A stretch of DNA of 64,000 bases from Magnetococcus marinus MC-1 (GTDB lineage: Bacteria > Pseudomonadota > Magnetococcia > Magnetococcales > Magnetococcaceae). How positions within the stretch are numbered: position 1 is the stretch's first letter; each line of letters starts with the position of its first letter. A program made the translations under genes and the position numbers. Where the stretch lies: contig NC_008576.1 of assembly GCF_000014865.1 (NCBI RefSeq), positions 1,827,501-1,891,500 on the forward strand, written 5' to 3'. Under the pieces are notes generated by a model. It saw only the letters and a list, made by a program, of their open reading frames with translations, was not told where the DNA came from and did no database searches. Shown here piece after piece: positions 56,525 to 64,000 of the stretch.

Positions 56525-59482
56525 ATGCCAAGGATGGGAATCGTTGTCATTATGGTAAAATGTAGACACAGCAGGGTAGGTGTGAGCAGACGCGCTGCCC
56601 TGTTTTTAGCGCTCATCGTGGTGATGTCGTCCGGCCTATCTGCTGGCTTGGCAGCGCCCAATCTGGCCGAGGATGTTCTGTTGGCTGGCCCGCAGCGTAC
56701 CGCGTTGTGGCCTCATGGGGTCGCGCTTCCAACAGACCGTGGGAGCCTGTTACAACTGGCCAATCAAGGCTACCGTCGAGCCCAGTTTTTTATGGGGCTT
56801 TATCTGGATTATGGTATCGGCGGAGAGGCTCAACCTTTTGAGGCCTTTCAATGGTATAGCCGCGCAGCGGGGCAGGGCAGTCGTTGGGCTTGGATTAAAT
56901 TGGGTGATCTCTATTTCCGTGGCCGTGGCACCGCACGGGATGCCAAAAAAGCGCTGCAATGGTACCTGCATGCCGGGGAAAATGGCGAGCCTAGTGGCTA
57001 TCTGGCTGCCGCAATGGTACAGATTCGTGGTACGGGCGATAGCATTGATTGGCCAACCGTTTTACAGCGTGTGCACAAGGCTGTGCAAGCGGGGGTATTG
57101 GAGGGGCACACAGCACTCTGTCTCTTAGGGGTGCGACATGTGGTGGCGACGCAGCTACCCCCAGAGCAGACCCGCCAACAGTGCCAAATGAGTGCGGATG
57201 GGGGGCAGCCCTTTGCCGCGATTTTGATGGCCCAATGGCTGGCTGAGCAGCATAACGAGAACAATCCCCAACTGCAAAAACAGGTCGAACAGTGGTACGA
57301 GCGGGCTGCTGCCATGGAGGTAGGTAACTTGGCCGTTCTGCCCGAGGCACCACTGGTGATGGCCGAGCATTTCCCCGTTGTTTGGATAGAGGCTCTAGAA
57401 CCACTGGTCAGTGCCAACCGCGCCAGCGTGCCGCGTGCGGCCTATCGTGCTGGGGTGGCGCTGCTCAAGTCGGGGCAGGGTTTTGTGGCGCGTAGTCGCG
57501 GCGTGCGCTGGTTACAGAAGGGCGCGGAGTTGGGCGATGCCAATGCTCAATTTAGACTGGGGCTTGCCTATGCCCAGGGTGAAGGGGTGGTGGTTAATCC
57601 AGAACGCGCCATTTACTGGTATACCCTTGCGTCGGAGCAGGGTGAAGTTTCGGCACAGTTTAATTTGGCCTTGCTCTACTACCAAGGGCGTTTGGTTGAG
57701 CAGGATTTTACCAAGGCCCGTTTTTGGTTTGAGCATGCCTCGGAACAGGGTGACGTGCAGGCGCGGGATCATCTGGGGGATATTTATCGTCATGGCCGGG
57801 GCATACCGGTCAATATAGCCGAGGCCATGAAGTGGTACCGCCACGCTGCCGAGCAGAAAAATGTCTACGCGCTTACCTCAATGGGGGATATCTACCAAGC
57901 GGGTGAGGGGGTTGCCGAGGATGCCGCAGAGGCCGCAAAATGGTACCGCAAAGCGGCGCTGCTGGGTCATGCCCCGGCGCAGGGTAACTTGGCCGACCTT
58001 TATCGACAGGGTAAAGGGGTAGAAAAGGATCTTAATCAGGCCGCACAGTGGTATACAAAAGCTGCTGAACAGGGGGACATGGTCTCTCAAAACTGGCTGG
58101 GCACGCTCTACCTGGATGGGGACGGTGTTGAAAAAAATCCCCAGTTGGCGCAGCAATGGTACGAAAAATCAGCGGCTCAAGGGTACGCTTTTGCCCAGAA
58201 CAATTTGGCGGTTATGTTGCGGGATGGCTTGGCGGGCAAGGCTGATTATAAGCGAGCCAGACAGCTCTTTTTGTTAGCTGCTCGGCAAAACAGTGGTGAT
58301 GCGCAAAATAGTCTTGGCGTGCTTTATGAAAAGGGGTTAGGGGGCGAAACCGATCCCATTGAGGCTGCTGCGTGGTATCGTAAGGCCATCCAATATGGCA
58401 ATGACAGTGCCCGTTATAACCTTGGCATGCTCTATTATGCCAACCGTCAATTTGGTAGTATAGAAGAGGCCCTGCGGCTGTTGCAAGATGCCCAAAGTGC
58501 CGGGGTAGCCCAGGCTCAAACCGCACTGGCTCGGATCTATCTTAGTAAAGAAAACAGCCACTATAATCCTGAGTTGGGCGAGCGCTTTTTGCGTGAAGCC
58601 GCAGAACAGGGTGGGGCGGATGCACAGGCTTTATTAGGGGTTTTATTAACCTTTAAAACCCCTCTTAAACAGGATTATGAGCAGGCTCTAAGGTGGTTAA
58701 AAAAGGGTGCTGAAGGGGGGAGTCCGGAGGCGCAGTTTCACTTGGGCTATATGTTACATTTGGGGGTAGGGCTGGCCCCCAATGCTCACCGTGCGGTGCA
58801 TTGGTACCGCAAAGCCGCAGAACAGGGCTTTGCTGAAGCGGCCAACAATTTGGGGACCCTCTATTTCCAGGGTAATGGGGTTGATCGAGACGTTTTTAAA
58901 GCGGTGGAATGGTACACGCGCGGTGCCAAACTTGGCCATGTGCCCGCCTTACATAACTTGGGCAACCACTACCGCCATGGGTTGGGGGTGGCCGTCGATG
59001 CCCGACTGGCAAGGCACTATTTTGAAAAAGCGCAGGCCGCCGGCTTTATGCCGTCTAAATTAGCCCTCGGTGAGATGCTGGAGAAGGGTGAAGGCGGGGT
59101 GGCCTCCCTTAAACGGGCAGAAGGGCTGTTTGGTGAGGTGGCCCGGTCGGGCAATATGGATGGTAAATACCGGCTTGCCCGACTCTACTTAACCCATGGC
59201 CCAGAGGGTAAACAAGTTTATGCCATGCGTCTGCTCCAACAGACGGCTAAATTGGGGCATCCCGCAGCGCAGTATGGTTTAGCGGCCCTCTACCTAAAAG
59301 AGGCCGATCTTGAAGCCCCGTTGACGGATCGGGTTAAACAGGCTTATTCACTGCTGTTGGCCAGCCGCCACGGCGGTATGAGCGAAGCCGAATCCCTGCT
59401 AGAGCGGCTGGAAAAACATTTGCCTGAAGGCGTGCGTCAAGAACTACAGCACGCTTTTGAAAAAACGAAGGCAAAGCTGTAG
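56525..59482 (+). CDS. Large exported Sel1-repeat protein
   Basis: About 985 residues, almost entirely Sel1 repeats of about 36 residues (pattern AQFxLGxxYxxGxGVxxDxxxAxxWYxxAAxQG), at least twenty, for example at QRGIPVNIAEAMKWYRHAA and YQAGEGVAEDAAEAAKWYR. A signal peptide (RRAALFLALIVVMSSGLSAGLAA) is near the N terminus. ATG 56525 is used; a GTG at 56582 directly before that signal peptide, preceded by AGGGTAGG, is an attractive alternative start. The long solenoid should act as a periplasmic or outer-membrane-associated scaffold. No catalytic domain is seen. Shares architecture with the gene upstream. Confidence 0.85.
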   Translation: MPRMGIVVIMVKCRHSRVGVSRRAALFLALIVVMSSGLSAGLAAPNLAEDVLLAGPQRTALWPHGVALPTDRGSLLQLANQGYRRAQFFMGLYLDYGIGGEAQPFEAFQWYSRAAGQGSRWAWIKLGDLYFRGRGTARDAKKALQWYLHAGENGEPSGYLAAAMVQIRGTGDSIDWPTVLQRVHKAVQAGVLEGHTALCLLGVRHVVATQLPPEQTRQQCQMSADGGQPFAAILMAQWLAEQHNENNPQLQKQVEQWYERAAAMEVGNLAVLPEAPLVMAEHFPVVWIEALEPLVSANRASVPRAAYRAGVALLKSGQGFVARSRGVRWLQKGAELGDANAQFRLGLAYAQGEGVVVNPERAIYWYTLASEQGEVSAQFNLALLYYQGRLVEQDFTKARFWFEHASEQGDVQARDHLGDIYRHGRGIPVNIAEAMKWYRHAAEQKNVYALTSMGDIYQAGEGVAEDAAEAAKWYRKAALLGHAPAQGNLADLYRQGKGVEKDLNQAAQWYTKAAEQGDMVSQNWLGTLYLDGDGVEKNPQLAQQWYEKSAAQGYAFAQNNLAVMLRDGLAGKADYKRARQLFLLAARQNSGDAQNSLGVLYEKGLGGETDPIEAAAWYRKAIQYGNDSARYNLGMLYYANRQFGSIEEALRLLQDAQSAGVAQAQTALARIYLSKENSHYNPELGERFLREAAEQGGADAQALLGVLLTFKTPLKQDYEQALRWLKKGAEGGSPEAQFHLGYMLHLGVGLAPNAHRAVHWYRKAAEQGFAEAANNLGTLYFQGNGVDRDVFKAVEWYTRGAKLGHVPALHNLGNHYRHGLGVAVDARLARHYFEKAQAAGFMPSKLALGEMLEKGEGGVASLKRAEGLFGEVARSGNMDGKYRLARLYLTHGPEGKQVYAMRLLQQTAKLGHPAAQYGLAALYLKEADLEAPLTDRVKQAYSLLLASRHGGMSEAESLLERLEKHLPEGVRQELQHAFEKTKAKL

Positions 59483-59564
59483 AGATGAGAGCTAAGGGGT
59501 TAAACACAATCCGGTTTGCCGCATGATGAGCACTGTTTGTTGAGATGTTCAAGGAGATTGAAGC

Positions 59565-59774
59565 ATGAAATGGCACTGTCCGATATGCAGCTATGTCTAT
59601 GACGAAGACGAGGGTATCCCCGACATGGGTATTCCTGCGGGTACCCTATTTAAAGATCTACCTGCCGATTGGAGTTGCCCTGAGTGCCCAGCGACAAAAG
59701 ATCAATTTGTCCCTTATGGCGACGATGACCATTATGAAGGTGATGTGGTGGATCTGGATGGCGATGCGTGGTAG
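59565..59774 (+). CDS. Rubredoxin with acidic C-terminal extension
   Basis: 69 residues. Iron ligands C5, C8, C38 and C41 (CPIC ... CPEC) with the conserved YDEDEGIPDMGIPAGTLF between, the classic rubredoxin core of about 50 residues. A 19-residue acidic tail (DDDHYEGDVVDLDGDAW) follows, beyond the standard end. It is a one-electron carrier in the cytoplasm, used by oxidoreductases dealing with oxygen, NO or alkanes. AAGGAG precedes the start. No dedicated reductase or partner gene is adjacent. Confidence 0.95.
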   Translation: MKWHCPICSYVYDEDEGIPDMGIPAGTLFKDLPADWSCPECPATKDQFVPYGDDDHYEGDVVDLDGDAW

Positions 59775-59848
59775 TAAGGGTGGGGGTGCATTCCTTGCTT
59801 GGGGTTGAGCTCAATCATTTTTAACCATTATAAATGAGGGTTTTTTGC

Positions 59849-60811
59849 GTGCGTGGACATAAACGGAAGCATATTTTGGTGACGGGTGGTGCCGGTTTTT
59901 TAGGCTCACATTTATGTGAACGCTTGCTGAACGCTGGGCATGAAGTCATTTGTGTGGACAATTTTTTTACCGGGGATCGGGATAATATCCTGGCCATTAG
60001 TGGGCACCCTCGGTTTGAGTTTATTCGCCACGATATTACCTTGCCGATCTATTTGGAGGTGGATGAGATCTACAACTTGGCCTGTCCGGCCTCACCCATT
60101 CACTACCAGTTGGATCCTGTGCAGACCACCAAAACCAGCGTGCATGGTGCGATCAACATGTTGGGGCTCGCCAAACGCACTGGGGCGAAAATTTTTCAAG
60201 CCTCTACCAGTGAAGTGTATGGCGACCCGGCCATGCACCCACAGCAGGAAAGCTATTGGGGTAATGTTAATCCCATTGGTCCACGGGCCTGTTATGACGA
60301 AGGTAAACGCTGCGCTGAAACGCTGTTTTTTGATTATAATCGCCAGCATAAAACGCGCATTCGGGTTGCGCGTATTTTTAATACCTACGGTCCCCGCATG
60401 CACCCAAATGATGGGCGGGTGGTCTCTAACTTTATTGTACAGGCTTTAAGGGGAGAGCCTATCACCCTGTTTGGTGAGGGACAACAGACTCGATCATTTT
60501 GTTATGTGGATGATTTGATTGAAGGATTTGTAAAATTGATGGATGCGCCAGATGATGTGACGGGTCCCATTAATCTTGGTAATCCGGTGGAATTTACCAT
60601 TCAACAGCTGGCCGAGTTGGTGATTGAACTGACCGGTGCAGGCTCAATATTGGTACACAAACCACTGCCACAAGATGATCCTCGGCAACGCAAGCCTGAT
60701 ATTACGTTGGCACAACAGCATTTAAATTGGCAGCCTACCATCCCCTTACGGGAGGGCTTGGGAAAAACCATTGCCTATTTTGAGGGATTACTTCAGCGTG
60801 GAGAGCTGTAA
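59849..60811 (+). CDS. NAD-dependent sugar epimerase/decarboxylase, UDP-glucuronate decarboxylase-like
   Basis: 320 residues, extended SDR fold. [19 protein letters not shown] is the NAD-binding site. Active-site motif is STSEVYGDP with Tyr/Lys in [52 protein letters not shown] closely follows UDP-glucuronate decarboxylase (UXS), which makes UDP-xylose. ATP or metal is not needed. GTG 59849 is preferred, since TGAGGG stands eight bases upstream and the N terminus is close to family starts; ATG 59834 would have no Shine-Dalgarno sequence. Role in surface polysaccharide is expected. Confidence 0.9.
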   Translation: MRGHKRKHILVTGGAGFLGSHLCERLLNAGHEVICVDNFFTGDRDNILAISGHPRFEFIRHDITLPIYLEVDEIYNLACPASPIHYQLDPVQTTKTSVHGAINMLGLAKRTGAKIFQASTSEVYGDPAMHPQQESYWGNVNPIGPRACYDEGKRCAETLFFDYNRQHKTRIRVARIFNTYGPRMHPNDGRVVSNFIVQALRGEPITLFGEGQQTRSFCYVDDLIEGFVKLMDAPDDVTGPINLGNPVEFTIQQLAELVIELTGAGSILVHKPLPQDDPRQRKPDITLAQQHLNWQPTIPLREGLGKTIAYFEGLLQRGEL

Positions 60812-60977
60812 CATATTGTGATAAAGCGTATTTTTACTACGATGCTGCTCGCGCTAACGCGACAGACGAGGCGGTGACAGCTGGAAATGGGTCCAATGGC
60901 ACTCTACATAGGTCAACCGTAACCGTATGGGGTTAAAGTGACCTTTTAACACGCTGGGGGGAGAGAAAGGGGAATGT

Positions 60978-63104
60978 GTGAATGTCGTTATTGTGGAGAC
61001 AGCAGGTTCAGCACTTTTTGATCAGCTAAGTGAACTGAATTGTCAACAAGATCTTAGTCTTACGTTAACACTTTTGCCTGATTTTAACGCCTTAGCAGCA
61101 ATACACATGCAGGGTCAGGCGCAGCTGTTACTCTATTCCGCAGCATCCCTTGAAACAGGTCTTGAACCGCTTATACGGTGGCGCAACAATAATCCTGAGC
61201 AACGTTTGCTCTGTCATGCGCTGCCCCCCGGGCCTGCACAACAAGAGCGTGTTGAACGGTTGAATATGGCGGAGCTGTTGCTCTACCCCTGTCAAGCTGA
61301 AGATGTTCTTACACGCCTATTAAGCCATTTACTTAACCGTACCCTCAGCGAGCAAGCCTCTTCTAATGAAACCCGTGGCTCTTTTACCACCGGCAGCGAA
61401 CCCAGTGAACGTCTATTGGCGGGCATGCATGTGGGTATGTTGGTGGTTAAATTGGAGGGTGAGCCCCAGCATCCTAGCTGTGTGGTCGAGCGTTGGAACC
61501 CCGCTTGGGCAAAGCTGCTCTCTGCTATGATGCAGGTGGAAGAAGGGCGTCGTGCCGAACAGTTGATGCCAACGCTATGGAACAACCATTTACAAGCGTT
61601 GGTTACGGATCTTTGGCGTCAGGGGCAGGCTTCAGTTGAGCCCGATCTGTTATACCAACATGGTTTGGCTTGGTTACATTTTAGCCTGTTTGCGATGGAC
61701 GGCGACCGGGTAGGCATTACGGTGGTTGATGTCTCACGCTTTGAACAGTCGGTATTGCAACGTAATGCACAACTACAAGCAAAATTAGATCGCTATGAAC
61801 AAACTGAGAAAGCGTTGCGTCTAAAGATTAAGGAAGTGGAAAAGGGTAGACGTTTACAAGAGGTGATTTTTAATATCACCCAGCTCTCGTTGACGCCGCG
61901 CCCGCTGGAAGAAATTTTAGAACGTTCTTTGCAGATGTTGTTGGTATTGCCTGAGTTTAATGTGCTGGAAAAAGGTGTGATTCTGCTGGCTAATGATGAC
62001 AAGCAGCGGCTGCACATGGTGGCATCCCATGGCATAACCAACTCGCCCGTTATGATAAAATGTGCACAAGTTCCTTATGGGACCTGTCTGTGTGGACGCA
62101 TTGCCCAATCGGATCAGGATGTGTTGGTTACAACCAACAGTTCATTGAAGTCAGGTCATGACGTGCAGTTTGCACAGATGGAGCTACATGGTCATGTGCA
62201 TGTCAAGATTCTTGGTCGCGGTGGAAAGATGTTAGGGGTTATGACCCTCTATTTGCAGCCCAATCATACCCCCAACGAGCAAGAGATCTCTATGTTGCGC
62301 ACCATGGCCAATACCATGGCTGGTGTGGTGGAGCGTCGCCAAGCAGAACAAGCCGCCCATGCGGCCGCTCAAGCGAAGCAAGAGTTTTTGGCCAATATTG
62401 GTCATGAATTACGCACCCCTCTCCATGGTATTTTGGGGTTTGCTGAGCGGGGGCTTAAACGATTACAGCGTGGTGAGCCTACGGTGGATCACCTGAACCG
62501 CTATTTTAATAATATTGTGAAAGGTGGGCAGCGTCTGCTGCTGTTATTAAATGACCTGTTGGATCTCTCTAAACTGGAGGCAGGTCGTATGCAATTCACC
62601 ATGAATTGGCACGACCTAAACCGCTTGATTGAAGAGGTGTGTGAATCTTTTCACCCGCTTATTGAAGAGAAGAGGTTAACCGTAAAGTGCGGCGTACCCT
62701 TGCAAGATGGGCAAATTATGATGGATGCGGTGCGTATTCAGCAGGTATTGAGTAATCTACTGTCAAATGCCATCAAATTTACCCCAGAGCAGGGTGAGGT
62801 TTGGATTCATCTGCGGGATATTGAAATGCGCGGTGGACGGCGAGCCAATGATCCCGAAATGGTAGATGGAGTGGAGTTGGTGGTTGAGGATAGTGGTATG
62901 GGGATACCCGAGGGTGAGTTGGAGGAGATCTTTGATCAATTCGCCCAGTCAACCCGTACCAAGACCGGGGCTGGGGGTACAGGACTTGGCTTGGCGATCT
63001 GTCGAGAAATTATGCACAACCATGTAGGCACGATATATGCTGAAAACCGAATAGGTGGTGGTGCTCGACTGATTGTGACTCTACCAAGAGGGGGTGAACG
63101 CTAG
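60978..63104 (+). CDS. Histidine kinase with degenerate receiver-like N terminus, PAS-like and GAF domains
   Basis: 708 residues, no membrane segment. Residues 1-125 look like a receiver fold without its Asp; about 130-250 PAS-like (VVERWNPAWAKLL); a coiled coil; GAF about 300-450 (LPEFNVLEKGVILL, PYGTCLCGRIAQ). HisKA has H476 in NIGHELRTPLHGI; the HATPase has NLLSNAIKFTP (N box), VEDSGMGIP (G1) and GTGLGLAI (G2). It should autophosphorylate and pass phosphate to a receiver; the adjacent gene encodes one. GTG 60978 is preceded by AAAGGGG. Confidence 0.93.
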   Translation: MNVVIVETAGSALFDQLSELNCQQDLSLTLTLLPDFNALAAIHMQGQAQLLLYSAASLETGLEPLIRWRNNNPEQRLLCHALPPGPAQQERVERLNMAELLLYPCQAEDVLTRLLSHLLNRTLSEQASSNETRGSFTTGSEPSERLLAGMHVGMLVVKLEGEPQHPSCVVERWNPAWAKLLSAMMQVEEGRRAEQLMPTLWNNHLQALVTDLWRQGQASVEPDLLYQHGLAWLHFSLFAMDGDRVGITVVDVSRFEQSVLQRNAQLQAKLDRYEQTEKALRLKIKEVEKGRRLQEVIFNITQLSLTPRPLEEILERSLQMLLVLPEFNVLEKGVILLANDDKQRLHMVASHGITNSPVMIKCAQVPYGTCLCGRIAQSDQDVLVTTNSSLKSGHDVQFAQMELHGHVHVKILGRGGKMLGVMTLYLQPNHTPNEQEISMLRTMANTMAGVVERRQAEQAAHAAAQAKQEFLANIGHELRTPLHGILGFAERGLKRLQRGEPTVDHLNRYFNNIVKGGQRLLLLLNDLLDLSKLEAGRMQFTMNWHDLNRLIEEVCESFHPLIEEKRLTVKCGVPLQDGQIMMDAVRIQQVLSNLLSNAIKFTPEQGEVWIHLRDIEMRGGRRANDPEMVDGVELVVEDSGMGIPEGELEEIFDQFAQSTRTKTGAGGTGLGLAICREIMHNHVGTIYAENRIGGGARLIVTLPRGGER

Positions 63105-63271
63105 AGTGTCACCGCAGCTCCGATTAAGGAATAGAGATCAATCGTATCGCGGCGTCGGCCATCAAGGGGGGATGGTGATCCTGTACGTATCTGTGTGGGT
63201 CGTTTTTGGGTATAAACGAGGGTAATCCATAATCATTGCCTATGGATGACGTGCTGGCTAAGGGTAAGAAG

Positions 63272-64000
63272 ATGGGCAGTAAAGGTGTGGTTTTAGCGGT
63301 GGATGACGATCCCCTCAACCTAGAGCTTATTGAAGAGCTGTTGGATGAGGTGGGCTATGAGGTCCATTTAGCAAAAGATGGAACAGAGGCGCTGGCTTGG
63401 CTGGAAAAAAATCCTACCCTACCTGATGTGGTGTTGCTTGACCGTATGATGCCTGGGCTTGATGGCATTGAAGTGCTCAAACAGATGAAACAGTCTGCCC
63501 AACTGGACCGTATTCCTGTCATTTTTCAAACAGCAAAATCCAGTGAAGATGCTGTGCGTGAAGGGTTGGAGGCCGGGGCCTTTTACTACATTACCAAACC
63601 TTTTAATGAAGATGCTCTATTAGCCGTGGTGGCCACCGCGTGTGAGGAGCACCGCGCCTATTCAAATCTCTTAAATGAGGTGCGTAAGACGGTTTCTGGG
63701 TTAAAATTAATGCAACAAGGCGTATTTGAACTACGCACCTTGGAACAAATGGTTGATCTGACGGGGCTGCTCTCTACCCTGTGCCCACATCCTGAATCGG
63801 TGGTAGTGGGTCTCTACGAACTGCTGATCAATGCTGTGGAGCATGGTAATTTAGGTATAACCTATCGGGAAAAAAGCCAGCTTAATCTAGAAGGTCGTTG
63901 GCATGAAGAGGTCGAACGGCGGCTGAACCTACCCCAATTCGCGGAACGTAAGGTGCGTATCGAGTATGGACGCGATACGCAACACTGCTACTTTATCATT
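63272..64000 (+). CDS. Response regulator with RsbW-like ATPase domain (3' truncated by window)
   Basis: 243 residues visible, open to the window end. Receiver 1-125 with AVDDDP, D57 (VLLDRMMPGLDG), T/S switch and K109 (TKPF). After a helix linker, residues about 165-243 start a HATPase_c_2 domain with LYELLINAVEHGNLGI, the N box of anti-sigma-factor kinases such as RsbW and SpoIIAB. Receivers fused to such domains relay phosphorylation to a partner-switching system. ATG 63272 with AAGGGTAAGAAG is favoured; another in-frame ATG is at 63242. It follows the histidine kinase gene by about 170 bases and is its probable target. Confidence 0.88.
   Translation, partial: MGSKGVVLAVDDDPLNLELIEELLDEVGYEVHLAKDGTEALAWLEKNPTLPDVVLLDRMMPGLDGIEVLKQMKQSAQLDRIPVIFQTAKSSEDAVREGLEAGAFYYITKPFNEDALLAVVATACEEHRAYSNLLNEVRKTVSGLKLMQQGVFELRTLEQMVDLTGLLSTLCPHPESVVVGLYELLINAVEHGNLGITYREKSQLNLEGRWHEEVERRLNLPQFAERKVRIEYGRDTQHCYFII

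Overview
The window is about 64 kb of roughly 55% G+C, densely packed Gram-negative chromosome. Gene style (a large glycogen cluster, many stand-alone two-component and chemotaxis proteins, Sel1-repeat proteins, molybdopterin genes, few phage-type genes) suggests a free-living aquatic proteobacterium, possibly a Magnetococcales-like lineage. That assignment is inference only; no rRNA or tRNA gene is visible to test it.

Layout. 1-939: the 3' end of a Gfo/Idh/MocA oxidoreductase gene. 1.1-5.7 kb: molybdenum-cofactor genes, namely a moaE-mogA fusion, moeA, moaC and moaA as a tight + strand operon, with moeB convergent. 5.9-8.7 kb: an S24/XRE repressor, a 1.2 kb gene-poor A+T-rich stretch, a membrane-anchored methyltransferase and an ArsR regulator. 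9.17-11.14 kb: a complete IS66-type element with perfect ends and an 8-bp target duplication. 11.7-17.7 kb: a short MTHFR-like gene, a DUF2249 gene, a siroheme-synthase N-domain gene, an Hpt plus REC-PAS-PAS-GGDEF pair, an OmpR-type regulator and dtd. 17.7-21.4 kb: a fused 5-oxoprolinase-type hydantoinase.

21.6-39.4 kb is a nearly complete glycogen metabolism region: a GlgX-MalQ fusion, a DUF2934 protein with a histone-H1-like tail, a first glycogen synthase, glgB, an unrelated RND/MMPL transporter, glgP, a second glycogen synthase and glgC. glgA2-glgB run on +, glgA1-glgP on -, and glgC diverges from glgA1. Strong intrinsic terminators separate the units. Together these genes make ADP-glucose, polymerise and branch it, and degrade the polymer by phosphorolysis, debranching and glucan transfer.

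39.7-64 kb: purA, a periplasmic rhodanese and a chemoreceptor, then an IS1634-family element that has itself been interrupted by an IS4-family element. Next comes a signalling group: three receiver domains plus a degenerate cyclase, an unknown protein, a PilZ-CheX fusion, and a Crp/Fnr regulator preceded by a perfect Crp/Fnr-type palindrome. A probable minus-strand structured RNA with an intrinsic terminator follows, then two exported Sel1-repeat proteins, a rubredoxin, a UDP-glucuronate decarboxylase-like enzyme, a hybrid-type histidine kinase, and a response regulator with an RsbW-like ATPase domain that runs off the window.

The most promising unexplained items are the minus-strand RNA near 54 kb, the PilZ-CheX / multi-receiver pseudo-cyclase group, the His-rich MoaE-MogA fusion, and the DUF2934/H1-like protein inside the glycogen cluster. 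All functional calls come from reading the sequence and recalling family motifs; no database search was run.
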